From: Flavobacterium sp. UBA7680
GTDB taxonomy: Bacteria > Bacteroidota > Bacteroidia > Flavobacteriales > Flavobacteriaceae
Direction of reading: 5' to 3'
Length of the DNA stretch: 64,000 bases
Assembly (NCBI RefSeq): GCF_002482975.1
Contig: NZ_DLHA01000061.1
Coordinates: forward strand, 1-64,000
In this document: piece by piece, positions 28,338 to 37,652 of the stretch
Numbering within the stretch: position 1 is the stretch's first letter
How the letters are laid out: each line of letters opens with the position of its first letter
The notes under the pieces: model-generated
Seen by the model: the letters and a program-made list of their open reading frames with translations, nothing else
The model's database searches: none
What the model was told of the DNA's origin: nothing
Translations under genes and position numbers: made by a program

Positions 28338-28485
28338 AATTTTATAAGATTATTCGTTAATTTTGTAAAAATAGTAAAAAAATACTTTCAAATAATATTG
28401 TTTTGTAAGTTTTTTATTATGATTTTGTAATGACATGAAAAACGAGTTTTGAAGCGGCTCAGATGCCATTATAGAAATTTTAAGA
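28338..28485. promoter_or_regulatory. Divergent T6SS promoter region
   Basis: A 148-base, very AT-rich gap between tssB (leftwards) and tssE (rightwards). Leftward, TATTTTTA with an upstream TTTG at a 15-base spacer resembles a weak Bacteroidota promoter; rightward no good match is seen. Assignment is by position. Confidence 0.45.
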
Positions 28486-28905
28486 ATGAAATACCTAAAA
28501 TATCCCATCAATTTTAAATCGCTGCTTAAAGGTTCGCAGGAGAATTTTTGTAAGATCGAAGAGTCTATTGCTTATAATATAATGATGATCGTGACAACTT
28601 CTTTTGGAGAAATACCCGAAACCCCAAAATACGGTACAATCATATGGGATTTAGAATTTAACCAGCATATTAGAAAAAGAGACTGGGAGAATTTGGTTCA
28701 AAAATCACTGCAGGAATCCATCTCTCAATATGAGAAAAGATTAATTCTGGAAGAAGTTGCAGTTTCTTTAGATGAAATCGATGATAAAGAGTTGCGTTCC
28801 AGCATCAGAAGAAAAGCAGATATCATCGTAAAAGGACAAATTATAGAAAGTTTAATGCCTTTTAACTTTCACACAAAATTAAATATAAGCCCAATTTCTC
28901 AATAA
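28486..28905 (+). CDS. tssE: Type VI secretion baseplate protein TssE (gp25-like)
   Basis: A 139-residue protein of the GPW/gp25 family, which joins the sheath to the baseplate. The helix SLLKGSQENFCKIEESIAYNIMMIVTT is followed by the signature FGEIPETPKYGTIIWDLEFN, where most gp25 members have RPxYG. The C-terminal beta strands (ADIIVKGQIIESLMPFNFHTKL) complete the fold. It is the first gene of the rightward T6SS unit, nine bases before tssF. Confidence 0.87.
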   Translation: MKYLKYPINFKSLLKGSQENFCKIEESIAYNIMMIVTTSFGEIPETPKYGTIIWDLEFNQHIRKRDWENLVQKSLQESISQYEKRLILEEVAVSLDEIDDKELRSSIRRKADIIVKGQIIESLMPFNFHTKLNISPISQ

Positions 28906-28913
28906 TATAAGCC

Positions 28914-30674
28914 ATGAATGATATCAAGTTTATCGAAATAAAAAACCGCATACAAAAGAAGTGTCTGGAAATTTGGGAAATTGAAGATATAAACAGAGCA
29001 GACCCATTAGTAATGATGCTGTTAGATGTTTTTATTCATGAAATTTATTATTTGTATCAGGAAGGAATAGAATCTGACGGAAAAATTATTGAACGTATTG
29101 CTCAGGAAGTTGTACCAAGTCAATGGAACCTGCCAATGCCGGCTCATGCTTTAGTAAGTACAACAGCTGCAAATGGCATTGCACAATTAAAAAACGACAC
29201 TGAATTTGTAGTAAAAACAGGTGTGGTCAATACTCTTGATACTGATATTTATTTTACACCATTTACTAATGAAAATATTATTGAAGGTGAAATTAGTTTT
29301 CAAATACATGACTCATTTTTAAAAGATTCTTTAAAGAATGTCATATATCTTTCTCCAAAACATAAAATTGCTGAGCATCGCATATGCGTAGGGTTAGATA
29401 TTTCTAAAGAAAATCTGGAAAAACTCAATTCGTTGAAATTTACATTTATAACGAACAATTCAGCATTAGATTCCTTTTTGAAGTTTGTAACGGTCAAAGA
29501 TGCTGATGGAAATATTCTTGAAGTCGAAAATGAAACATTTAATGAAGTTGAGGATAATAAACATTATAGTGAAACCATAAAATCGTTTTATAAAAATTTT
29601 ATTTATAAAGTAAAACTTCATGCAGAAAATTTAAAATATGAATCTCTGTTAGACAGATTTCAAATCGATAAAGAAGATATAAAATCAGGTACAAAAAACA
29701 CTAAATTAATTTGGCTGGAATTTATATTTCCTGAAATTTTTTCTAAAGAAGAACTGGATAAAATCCAAATAAAGATTAACACTTTTCCAGTTATCAATAG
29801 AAAAATAAATCACCGCGTTCATAATGCTCAGATCGAAGGAAGACTCTTTCCAATGAAGGCTGAAAGAAATACTCATTTTCTAGACGTTATGAAGATTTAT
29901 AACGAAAAAAATATACACTTTATCAATGGTATAAAGCAGCCTAATTTTCTCAGTTCAAACACTTTTACTCTTTTTTATGGCGGACTGGAAAATTATGACT
30001 CACGAAATGCTAAGTTTTTCCTTAAAAAACTAGCCCGTGCCTTAAGAGAGGATATTAGTACTTTTTCGAGTATCAATGCCGATTATATTGATGCAACCAT
30101 GACTAAAATTAATGAAGAAATTAATTCAATTGAAAATAAAATCAGCAATAATTATAGTCAGATAAATCAAGAAGAAGATGTGTTTGCCTTAATTCATGAA
30201 ACCGAAAAATCTAAAATTTTGTATTGTTCGTATTGGACGTCAAACGGGCAGAGTGCTAATAATATAAGAAAAGGAACCGTCTTAAAACCAGCCGTTTTAT
30301 CAGAACTGGTTCAGGACGCTACTGCTTTTGTAACCAATTCGCTGGGAGGAATTTACAGAAACAATACTGCCGAAAAACTAATTAATCTTCGATATGGTTT
30401 TTTAGCCCGCGAACGGTTGGTAACCAAACAAGATATAAAAGCTGCGGTTCAATATCATTTAAGAAATATTACCAAAGAAATTTTAATAACGGATGGTGCA
30501 GGAATTAGTAATCAACGAAAACAAGGAGTATTTAGAACTATTGATATCAACATTATTTTACAGGAAAAATATGTGTTGGAAATTGAAAATAAGCAAAAAA
30601 TAGGACTGTTTTTAAAAGAGACATTAGAAAAACAATCTGTTATGAATATTCCATTTCAAATTACAATTAACTAA
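28914..30674 (+). CDS. tssF: Type VI secretion baseplate protein TssF
   Basis: A 586-residue baseplate wedge protein. The N-terminal part IAQEVVPSQWNLPMPAHALVST corresponds to the conserved TssF segment where proline-rich HxxPxP sequences occur. The middle (LIWLEFIFPEIFSKEELDKIQIKINTFPVINR) matches the domain seen as the FPVxN region in all TssF families. The C-terminal YGFLARERLVTKQDIKAAVQYHL is gpJ-like and conserved in Bacteroidota. It follows tssE closely; four bases separate it from tssH. TssG, normally next to it, is missing. Confidence 0.85.
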   Translation: MNDIKFIEIKNRIQKKCLEIWEIEDINRADPLVMMLLDVFIHEIYYLYQEGIESDGKIIERIAQEVVPSQWNLPMPAHALVSTTAANGIAQLKNDTEFVVKTGVVNTLDTDIYFTPFTNENIIEGEISFQIHDSFLKDSLKNVIYLSPKHKIAEHRICVGLDISKENLEKLNSLKFTFITNNSALDSFLKFVTVKDADGNILEVENETFNEVEDNKHYSETIKSFYKNFIYKVKLHAENLKYESLLDRFQIDKEDIKSGTKNTKLIWLEFIFPEIFSKEELDKIQIKINTFPVINRKINHRVHNAQIEGRLFPMKAERNTHFLDVMKIYNEKNIHFINGIKQPNFLSSNTFTLFYGGLENYDSRNAKFFLKKLARALREDISTFSSINADYIDATMTKINEEINSIENKISNNYSQINQEEDVFALIHETEKSKILYCSYWTSNGQSANNIRKGTVLKPAVLSELVQDATAFVTNSLGGIYRNNTAEKLINLRYGFLARERLVTKQDIKAAVQYHLRNITKEILITDGAGISNQRKQGVFRTIDINIILQEKYVLEIENKQKIGLFLKETLEKQSVMNIPFQITIN

Positions 30675-30678
30675 ACTT

Positions 30679-33396
30679 ATGAACGAATTAGATTATAGTC
30701 CAAGCTTATTATCTGCAATTAAATCTGCAAAATCATTAGCTATACAAGATGGACACAGTACATATGGTGTTGCGCATTTGGCTTATGCATTATTATTTGA
30801 ACCAACAGGATTAGCAGAAGTTTTAAAAACGCTTTCAAAAGATATTGATTATATAAGAGAATGGTTTGATGTGCGAAAAGAAGTTTATACTTCTTCTCAA
30901 AACAATGATAATAACCTAACAGCTGATACTGAAGTTGAACATGTTTTTACCGAATCAAATTTCAATAAAATTAGATTAGGCTCTGATTATATCGACGCAT
31001 TTTGTGTATTTATAGCCATTATTAAACCCGGATTAGTTTATAGTGATAAACAAATCGAGGGACTAAACTTAAGCAATAAAGAGCTTTTAAAGCATTTTGG
31101 TCTGCGCAATACACAAAAAAGCTTTAGTCTGGTTGAGGATGGAGAAGAACAAACGATAGAAATTAATTACTGCGATACTTTATACAAAAAAAATATCATT
31201 GAAGAAGGAAGCAGTATTATAGGCAGAAATAAAGAAGTAAGGTTAATTCTTGAAAACATAGAGCGCTATGAAAATCATGGTATTTTACTGATTGGTGAGT
31301 CTGGTATTGGAAAAACCAGCATCATCAAAAATCTCATTTATCATTTGCATGAAACAGATCCTAACTTTTTTGAGCAGACACTTGTATTGTCTTTAAATTC
31401 AGCCAAACTTACAGCCAATTGTGCCAGCGAAAATGAAATTTCAAAAAAGCTGATTGAAATTTTTGAGAGTGTAGCCAAAAACGGAAAAAGCATTCTTTTT
31501 ATTGATGATATACAAGTATTGTTAAATTCTTCAAACTCAAAATCAAATGCTGTAATCAATATTATAAACACACAGCTAACAGAAGGAAACATCAATATTA
31601 TTGGCTCAATTGATTCTGATTCCTACAGAAAATCAATTGAAGGAACGGCTATTAATGGCAAGTTTGAAAATATTTTTATAGAAGAATTAGACCATACTTT
31701 ATTACTCGAATGTTTGGATATCTATAAAAATAAATTAGAAAAACATTATAAAATTGCCATAAACAAAGAGGTAATCTATGAAGCGATGCATTTGTCAAAA
31801 AGGTTTTATAAAGAAAAAAAACTGCCTTATGGAGCTATTGATTTGTTAGACAGAACAGCTTCTTCTGTTGTTGTTTCTAATGCAAATTCGCTTGTTGAAA
31901 TTGTAAAAATACAAGAAGAGATAAAAGAATGCGATCCTGTGGATGAATCAAAAATAAGTTTATTAAAAAAAGATATATACAACCGAATAAGCTGCATTGT
32001 AACTAGCAAAACTGAAACAGCCGAAAAGTCAAAAACTTCTAAAAATGAAGTAGTAACATATGCTGATATCGAAAAATTAGCTGCAAATATTGAAGCAATA
32101 GCCAAAGAAAAAATAACAGAAGTTACAAAATCAGAAATTTTAGCCGTTGTTTCTAATGCTACAGGAATTCCATTAGGAAAAATAAGTGCAGGCGAAAAAG
32201 AAAAATTGCTCACCATTGAAGACAAATTACAACAAAGAGTAAAAGGGCAGTCGCATGCCATAAAAACACTTTCAGAAGCCATTATTGAATCCCGAAGCGG
32301 TTTGAGCAATCCTAAACAGCCCATAGGGTCTTTCTTTTTTCTAGGTCCAACGGGAACCGGAAAAACAGAATTAACTAAATCATTAGCAGAACTTCTTTTT
32401 GATGATGAAAATGCTATGATCCGATTTGATATGTCAGAGTTTAAAGAAGAACATTCAGCCGCATTATTATACGGTGCTCCTCCAGGTTATGTAGGTTATG
32501 AAGAAGGAGGGATGCTGGTCAATAAAATCAGGCAGAAACCTTATTCTGTTGTACTATTTGATGAAATCGAAAAGGCACATGCCTCTGTTTATGATGTGTT
32601 TTTACAAATTATGGACGAAGGAAAAGTTCATGATAAACTAGGGAGAGAAGGTGATTTTTCTAATGCTATAATAATATTTACATCGAACATAGGCAGTCAA
32701 TGGATTCAGGAGCAAATAGAAAGCGGTCATCTGCCAACTTCCAATCAATTGATTGAAATAATGAGTCAGCATTTTAGACCTGAATTTTTAGGACGTTTGA
32801 CAGAAGTTGTGCCCTTTGCTCCTATCAATATAGAAGTGGCCAAAGCGATTTTTAAACTACACCTGAACCGTCTTCAGGAACAGTTAATAAACATAAAAAA
32901 TATTTCATTTGATTTATCAGACAATGCTTTAGAATATTTAACGAATAAAGGATTTTCTAAAAAATACGGTGCAAGACCAATTGCAGGAACTCCTGAAGAA
33001 ATAGAGGCGCTTAGCAGTTTTTTAGAAGCAATTGGTGTGGCGTACCAAATAATGGATGATGTACTGAATTTGCAAGGGTATGAAAATAATCTTAAAGATA
33101 AAGGAGAAGATATTACAGCCGGAAAAATAACCATGCCGGTGGCAAAAGCGATGGGTTTAATGCCTTTAAATCAGCGCGAATATGTATGGGAAACCATTCA
33201 GACACTGCCAACAGACAGAGCGGTAATAGCTTCTGTAATTCATTTACTGCAAGATTGCGGTGCCATTGAAGCCTGCAGACAAGAAGCCGACGAACTTGTA
33301 GAAGCCGCATGGGAAAAACTCGATAAACTCCTGCCAGATTCCTTTTTTAAAGTTAGATTACGGGCTTTTGGCTGGTATGCCTTAAAAAAGGAATAA
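30679..33396 (+). CDS. tssH: TssH (ClpV) ATPase fused in frame to a polyprenyl synthetase C-terminus
   Basis: The first 770 residues are a T6SS ClpV unfoldase, which recycles contracted sheath: N-domain (1-150), AAA1 with Walker A GESGIGKT at 206-213 and FIDD, linker, AAA2 with Walker A GPTGTGKT at 556-563 and Walker B VVLFDEIEKAH (Asp 628), and the start of the C-terminal D2-small domain (TNKGFSKKYGARPIAG, 755-770). There it switches, without a stop, to 135 residues of a polyprenyl diphosphate synthase (SFLEAIGVAYQIMDDVLNLQG with the second Asp-rich motif, then KGEDITAGKITMPVAKAMG) to the end. The first Asp-rich motif of that enzyme is absent, so prenyl transfer activity is not expected, and ClpV loses its last strands. 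Local GC rises sharply across the join. Deletion or assembly error; see findings. Confidence 0.85.
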   Translation: MNELDYSPSLLSAIKSAKSLAIQDGHSTYGVAHLAYALLFEPTGLAEVLKTLSKDIDYIREWFDVRKEVYTSSQNNDNNLTADTEVEHVFTESNFNKIRLGSDYIDAFCVFIAIIKPGLVYSDKQIEGLNLSNKELLKHFGLRNTQKSFSLVEDGEEQTIEINYCDTLYKKNIIEEGSSIIGRNKEVRLILENIERYENHGILLIGESGIGKTSIIKNLIYHLHETDPNFFEQTLVLSLNSAKLTANCASENEISKKLIEIFESVAKNGKSILFIDDIQVLLNSSNSKSNAVINIINTQLTEGNINIIGSIDSDSYRKSIEGTAINGKFENIFIEELDHTLLLECLDIYKNKLEKHYKIAINKEVIYEAMHLSKRFYKEKKLPYGAIDLLDRTASSVVVSNANSLVEIVKIQEEIKECDPVDESKISLLKKDIYNRISCIVTSKTETAEKSKTSKNEVVTYADIEKLAANIEAIAKEKITEVTKSEILAVVSNATGIPLGKISAGEKEKLLTIEDKLQQRVKGQSHAIKTLSEAIIESRSGLSNPKQPIGSFFFLGPTGTGKTELTKSLAELLFDDENAMIRFDMSEFKEEHSAALLYGAPPGYVGYEEGGMLVNKIRQKPYSVVLFDEIEKAHASVYDVFLQIMDEGKVHDKLGREGDFSNAIIIFTSNIGSQWIQEQIESGHLPTSNQLIEIMSQHFRPEFLGRLTEVVPFAPINIEVAKAIFKLHLNRLQEQLINIKNISFDLSDNALEYLTNKGFSKKYGARPIAGTPEEIEALSSFLEAIGVAYQIMDDVLNLQGYENNLKDKGEDITAGKITMPVAKAMGLMPLNQREYVWETIQTLPTDRAVIASVIHLLQDCGAIEACRQEADELVEAAWEKLDKLLPDSFFKVRLRAFGWYALKKE

Positions 33397-33410
33397 TTTT
33401 AAAATTTGAT

Positions 33411-35162
33411 TCATTTCAAAACAGGAATTTTCACAAAACTATCATTATACCATTTTATTTGCAAAGGTACTTTTGCGTCCAGAATAGTTTCATCACTTAC
33501 TTCTTTTCCAGTTCCATAATTTAACTGTGAAAAAGGATTTTTATTTACATTCACAGAAACCAATAAACGGCTTCCTTTACTTAGTTGTTTACTCACGAAA
33601 TGCGTATTGGTAAAGGAAATTGTTTCTATTTTATTAGGCTCTAAAAGCTGTCTTTTTTCAATATCTTTTGCATAACTGGCGCGGCCTATGTAATACGATA
33701 AATGAAAATATTCGCCATTTGGAGTAACCTCATAAAGTGTTACGCCCAGATCCATATCTTTTTTGTTGATGTTGCATTTGATTTCTCCCCAAAAAGACCC
33801 ATTTACAATTAAAGGTTCTTTTAATGGTTCACTTATAAAAAAGTAGCCATCATATTTGCTGACTTCTTTTTGAATAATCGGGCTGGGATAATAATTGTTA
33901 TTGCTCGTTTGTCGGTCTGCAAAATCAACTTCCTGCGATAGGAATTCTTTTTTTTTAGGTTTTTGAGAATCGGCTAAGTGGAAATCTCCGGATTTATTTG
34001 CTGTTAAATAGAAAGTCAGGAAACCATTGTGCATTTTTTCAAATGAGGGAGCACTTTTCCATTCATTCGCACCCATAACTTCGTAATTGATTTTATCTTT
34101 TAAAATTTCAGGTTTAGTGCCTTTTTTCAAAATAAAATCAAACCATTGATAGGTAATTTTTTTAATATCGATTAAAGCATTGGAGTCAACTTTGTAATCA
34201 TTTAAAATGGCTTCGCCGCCTATTTGAGTTCCAAAATGTCCATAAGGTCCAATTACAAGATAAAAAGGCGTTTTCGGACTGTACTTTTGAAGTTCTTTCA
34301 AATAATATAAACTAGAGTTTTGAGAATCATTATAATAACCATCAAAAGCTAAAACAGGAATATTAATTTGCGAAAAATCATTTTTATAAGGCGCCATTTT
34401 TTGCCAATAATCATCAAATGACGGATGTTTTATCCATTTTTGAAACCATCGGTTTGGCTCACCGTCAATACTGTCTAATGTTTTATATGCTGTTCCGGCT
34501 TCCCACCATCTAAACTTTAATCCTCTAAAACGAGGCCTGTTATTATTGGTAACCGTATCAAGATATTTATTGTTTCCCACATAAAACGCCCATTCATAGT
34601 TTGGGTTTACAAAAACATTATTTTCCATTGGCAATCCCATTCCGGGTCTGTTGGCAACGTAAGGAACAATTGTTTTAAGCGCCGGATGCATCTTTTTACA
34701 AGCCGCCCATTGTGTAAAACCGTTATAACTTCCGCCATACATTCCAACGCTTCCGTTACACCATTTTTGTTTGCTGATCCAGTCTATTGCGTCATAAGCA
34801 TCGCTGGCTTCATTTTCATACGGATCAATTTCGTTTGGGCTGAAACGCTTTCCACGCGAATAAACAATAACGCCTGTATATCCCTTATCAACAGATTCTT
34901 TTATCGTTTTAAGATCTCTGCCTTTGTCCCGAACATAAATAGTGTATTGTAGAATTACAGGTTTTGCATCGGTATCATTCTTTTTTCTGGCAACCATTGC
35001 AGATAATATCGCACCGTCTCGTGTTGTAACCGAAACACTGTCCTGAATATCGTAATCACTTTCGTTACTTGCTAATTTTGTGGCTTTTGTCTGTTGGGCA
35101 GAAACCCCGCAGATTGTAAAAAATAAACTCAGAAATAAAAACAATGCTTTCCTACTCATCAT
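33411..35162 (-). CDS. Secreted CocE/NonD-type alpha/beta hydrolase
   Basis: A 583-residue exported enzyme of the X-Pro dipeptidyl-peptidase S15 / cocaine-esterase family. A signal peptide ends near VSAQ (20-23). The catalytic Ser is in GMYGGSYNGF at about 145, Asp in VLAFDGYYNDS and His in IGPYGHFG. A jelly-roll C-terminal domain (GYFFISEPLKEPLIVNGSFWGEI onwards) follows, as in the family. Substrate could be an ester, amide or X-Pro peptide; not decidable here. Confidence 0.88.
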   Translation of the reverse strand: MMSRKALFLFLSLFFTICGVSAQQTKATKLASNESDYDIQDSVSVTTRDGAILSAMVARKKNDTDAKPVILQYTIYVRDKGRDLKTIKESVDKGYTGVIVYSRGKRFSPNEIDPYENEASDAYDAIDWISKQKWCNGSVGMYGGSYNGFTQWAACKKMHPALKTIVPYVANRPGMGLPMENNVFVNPNYEWAFYVGNNKYLDTVTNNNRPRFRGLKFRWWEAGTAYKTLDSIDGEPNRWFQKWIKHPSFDDYWQKMAPYKNDFSQINIPVLAFDGYYNDSQNSSLYYLKELQKYSPKTPFYLVIGPYGHFGTQIGGEAILNDYKVDSNALIDIKKITYQWFDFILKKGTKPEILKDKINYEVMGANEWKSAPSFEKMHNGFLTFYLTANKSGDFHLADSQKPKKKEFLSQEVDFADRQTSNNNYYPSPIIQKEVSKYDGYFFISEPLKEPLIVNGSFWGEIKCNINKKDMDLGVTLYEVTPNGEYFHLSYYIGRASYAKDIEKRQLLEPNKIETISFTNTHFVSKQLSKGSRLLVSVNVNKNPFSQLNYGTGKEVSDETILDAKVPLQIKWYNDSFVKIPVLK

Positions 35163-35239
35163 TTTGTAAGTTTTTTAGTTAAACGAATTTAATTATAAAT
35201 TTATATATTTACTTCAATAATGACTCAAATTATAACTTC

Positions 35240-35893
35240 ATGTTACATTTCATTAAATCTTCGATCTTTTTAATGTTCTTTCTGGGAATAATTTCTGCGA
35301 AAGCACAAAATGAATCGTATGCAGAACCTGTGCAGCATACAATTGAAGATACGAGTTTTGTAAACCTAAAAGATTACAGCAAAGATTTTATTTATGATAT
35401 GAAATATGCCACAGAAGATAATTTCCTGAAGGCAAAAGTATACGATTGTGCAGAATGTTTCCTGCGATTAAAAACAGTTAAGGCTTTAGTCGCGGCCAAT
35501 AAAGATTTTATCAAAAAAGGGTATAAAATAAAGCTGTACGATTGTTACAGACCTTTATCAATTCAGCAGAAAATGTGGGCGATTGTTTCGAATCCGGAGT
35601 ATGTGGCAGATCCAAAAAAAGGCTCCATCCACAATAGAGGAGGAGCCGTAGATATTTCTTTAGTCGATGCAAACGGAAAAGAAATTGAAATGGGAACTGC
35701 TTTTGACTTTTTTGGTCCTGAAGCGGGTCACAATTACACTAAATTTTCTAAAAAAGTTTTAGCAAATCGAAAATTTCTTAAAAAAATAATGATCCAAAAC
35801 GGTTTCAATTCGTTTGATTCAGAATGGTGGCATTATAATTTAAAAACCGGATTAAAAGACCCGGTTGCGAATCAAAAATGGAATTGCGAATAA
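35240..35893 (+). CDS. D-alanyl-D-alanine dipeptidase (VanX/DdpX-like)
   Basis: A 217-residue zinc peptidase with a signal peptide (about 1-22). The motifs are CYRP (Arg about 104), SIHNRGGAVDISL with Zn ligands His 131 and Asp 138, and EWWHY with catalytic Glu and the third ligand His near 197-200. It would cut D-Ala-D-Ala in the periplasm for peptidoglycan salvage; there are no VanH or VanA partners here, so vancomycin resistance is not implied. Its stop lies directly against the stop of the convergent gene, with no space. Confidence 0.9.
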   Translation: MLHFIKSSIFLMFFLGIISAKAQNESYAEPVQHTIEDTSFVNLKDYSKDFIYDMKYATEDNFLKAKVYDCAECFLRLKTVKALVAANKDFIKKGYKIKLYDCYRPLSIQQKMWAIVSNPEYVADPKKGSIHNRGGAVDISLVDANGKEIEMGTAFDFFGPEAGHNYTKFSKKVLANRKFLKKIMIQNGFNSFDSEWWHYNLKTGLKDPVANQKWNCE

Positions 35894-36460
35894 TTATTCA
35901 ACGCATCTAATATTCTGCATGAAATACGTATTCGGCTGATACGTTTTTTTATTCATTTCAGAAACTAATTCTCTTTTTACAATATAATCTTCTGTATCCG
36001 TAAGATATTTAATTCGCATAATCAAAACAGGCGAAGTTTTTAAATCTTCATAATTGTCTTTCATAAACATAAAAATCCCGGTATTTACGCGGTTGTCAAA
36101 ACCTTTGTCGTCGCGAATTAAAGTACCGCAGTTTTCCTGATTAATATGGAGCAGCGTAACAATTTTTCCGTTTTCTAATTGTAAATAAACTTTAGAATTT
36201 TTATCAAAACAATTCGCTTTTATAAAATCTTTGCTTTTTTGAATAAGCTGTAAATTTAAAGTTGGTAAACCGTCTGTCTGCGCAAGCGAAAAGAAAACAT
36301 AACTAAAAGTACCGCCAAAGTTTTTCTCACTTATCAAATATTCATTAGTTACTTTATAAGTTCCAATCGAGTCCGTTACATTGGCACTGTATTCACAAGG
36401 TTTTTGGGCAAATGCGGTAAAGGTTAATAAAAAAAGAGTTAGAGTAATTAGTTGTTTCAT
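35894..36460 (-). CDS. Secreted protein of unknown function
   Basis: I start at ATG 36,460 (MKQLITLTLFLLTFTAFAQ), giving a 188-residue protein with a clean signal peptide; an earlier ATG at 36,487 would overlap the gene upstream. The mature part is one small beta-rich domain with four Cys (PCEYSAN, NCFD, NCGT, IRCVE), perhaps in disulfides. No family recognised. It lies eight bases after the methyltransferase gene on the same strand. Confidence 0.72.
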   Translation of the reverse strand: MKQLITLTLFLLTFTAFAQKPCEYSANVTDSIGTYKVTNEYLISEKNFGGTFSYVFFSLAQTDGLPTLNLQLIQKSKDFIKANCFDKNSKVYLQLENGKIVTLLHINQENCGTLIRDDKGFDNRVNTGIFMFMKDNYEDLKTSPVLIMRIKYLTDTEDYIVKRELVSEMNKKTYQPNTYFMQNIRCVE

Positions 36461-36468
36461 TTTTAGAT

Positions 36469-37650
36469 TTAGATTATTTTTCTGCAAATTAAAACTATTT
36501 TGCTTTCATTTTTATCTGTTGTAAAAAAACAATAAATATTTCCTCCATTTTTTATTTTCCATTTCTTTCGAATGTTTTCTACAGTTTCAGGAAAGTTGCG
36601 GGTTGTAACGTTTGCCTGCTGATTTAAGAGCTCGGTTTTCATCTCATTTTTGCTGTATGAAATTACTTTCTCAATCTCAAAACGGCGTCCCGGAAAATCA
36701 ATTAAATCTTCAGATGTATATAAATGGGAATGTTTGTGCAGTTTATTGATTTGGAATATCGTACTTACTTCATCAAATCCGCCCGATTTCATAATTGCGG
36801 AATTAGCTTCGTAAAGATATTTTTGAGGAAGATGATAAGTTGGAAATGGAATATCATCGCCTAAAACAAATTCAAACGTTTCAATTTTATCTTTTAAAAT
36901 ATTGGCCGTTTTTAAAGTTATTTCTCCCGAATAATTTTTATGTATTTCAAAAAGCAATTCTTTAACTTCATTTTCGAGTGCGATAATATGAATGTTTTTT
37001 ACAAATTTCAATTCAGATAAACCTGCCGAAATATCTAATAAAGGCGCGGTTTTAATTAAAATAGAATCCGCCTTTTCAAAATAAAAATCTAAAGATTCGG
37101 GTACATTTGGCAGACAATCCTTCAGCATAAAAACCTTGCCTTTTGCATCATTTCTTCTCGAAGGATCAATATAAATCCAGTCGAATTTCTGATTTGAATT
37201 ATTTAAAACACTAGCAGAATCCTCTGCATAAAAACTACAATTTTCAACGCCCAATTGCTTGAAATTGTGTTTTACAATTGCAGATAAATCTTCGTTTATT
37301 TCGCAATGCGTAATAGTTTTAAATTGTTTGGAAAAATAATAATCATCAACGCCAAAACCTCCGGTAAGATCAATTAAACTTTCTCCCGAAATTAAAGAAG
37401 CTTTATAAGCTGCCGTTTTTTCAGAAGAAGTCTGCTCGACAGAAATTTTACTCGGATAAATAATATTTTCCGTCGAAAACCAGGTTGGTAATTTGTCTTT
37501 TGCTTTTGACTTAGCTTCAATTTGGTTTAAAATTAAAATCCATTCCACCTCAGGAAAAGGATTTTTTTGAAGCGCTAATTTTGTTATGGATTCACTGCTA
37601 TTGAGCGTTATAAAATCTTGAATATTTTTACTTAAAATAGAAGTGTTCAA
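36469..37650 (-). CDS. SAM-dependent methyltransferase with THUMP-like domain
   Basis: A 393-residue putative RNA methyltransferase. The SAM loop LIDLTGGFGVDDYYF (about 92-106), the acidic strand THCEINEDL and the catalytic-type motif YIDPSRRN (about 165) are Rossmann-fold features; the last is usual for base N-methylation. The C-terminal half has a THUMP-like domain (CFFTTDKNESKIVLICRK end). Bacteroidota proteins of this design have no defined target. It lies in a leftward run with an AI-2E permease upstream, two bases away. Confidence 0.82.
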   Translation of the reverse strand: MNTSILSKNIQDFITLNSSESITKLALQKNPFPEVEWILILNQIEAKSKAKDKLPTWFSTENIIYPSKISVEQTSSEKTAAYKASLISGESLIDLTGGFGVDDYYFSKQFKTITHCEINEDLSAIVKHNFKQLGVENCSFYAEDSASVLNNSNQKFDWIYIDPSRRNDAKGKVFMLKDCLPNVPESLDFYFEKADSILIKTAPLLDISAGLSELKFVKNIHIIALENEVKELLFEIHKNYSGEITLKTANILKDKIETFEFVLGDDIPFPTYHLPQKYLYEANSAIMKSGGFDEVSTIFQINKLHKHSHLYTSEDLIDFPGRRFEIEKVISYSKNEMKTELLNQQANVTTRNFPETVENIRKKWKIKNGGNIYCFFTTDKNESKIVLICRKII

Positions 37651-37652
37651 AG

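Noticed and set aside
31827..32324. A 165-residue open frame opposite to tssH
   Set aside because: It is rich in Ser, Phe and Ile as expected for the antisense of Lys- and Glu-rich coding DNA and overlaps the linker between the AAA domains.
32960..33010. Insertion of a mobile element at the tssH join
   Set aside because: No transposase, terminal inverted repeat or target duplication is seen around the join.
32980..33396. The prenyl synthase part as a functional T6SS effector or second active domain
   Set aside because: It starts in the middle of the enzyme fold, lacks the first Asp-rich motif and joins inside the ClpV small domain, so it looks like a broken gene end, not a designed domain.
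35240..35893. Vancomycin resistance locus
   Set aside because: Only a VanX-like dipeptidase and, far away, a VanZ-family protein are present; no VanH or VanA ligase gene is linked.
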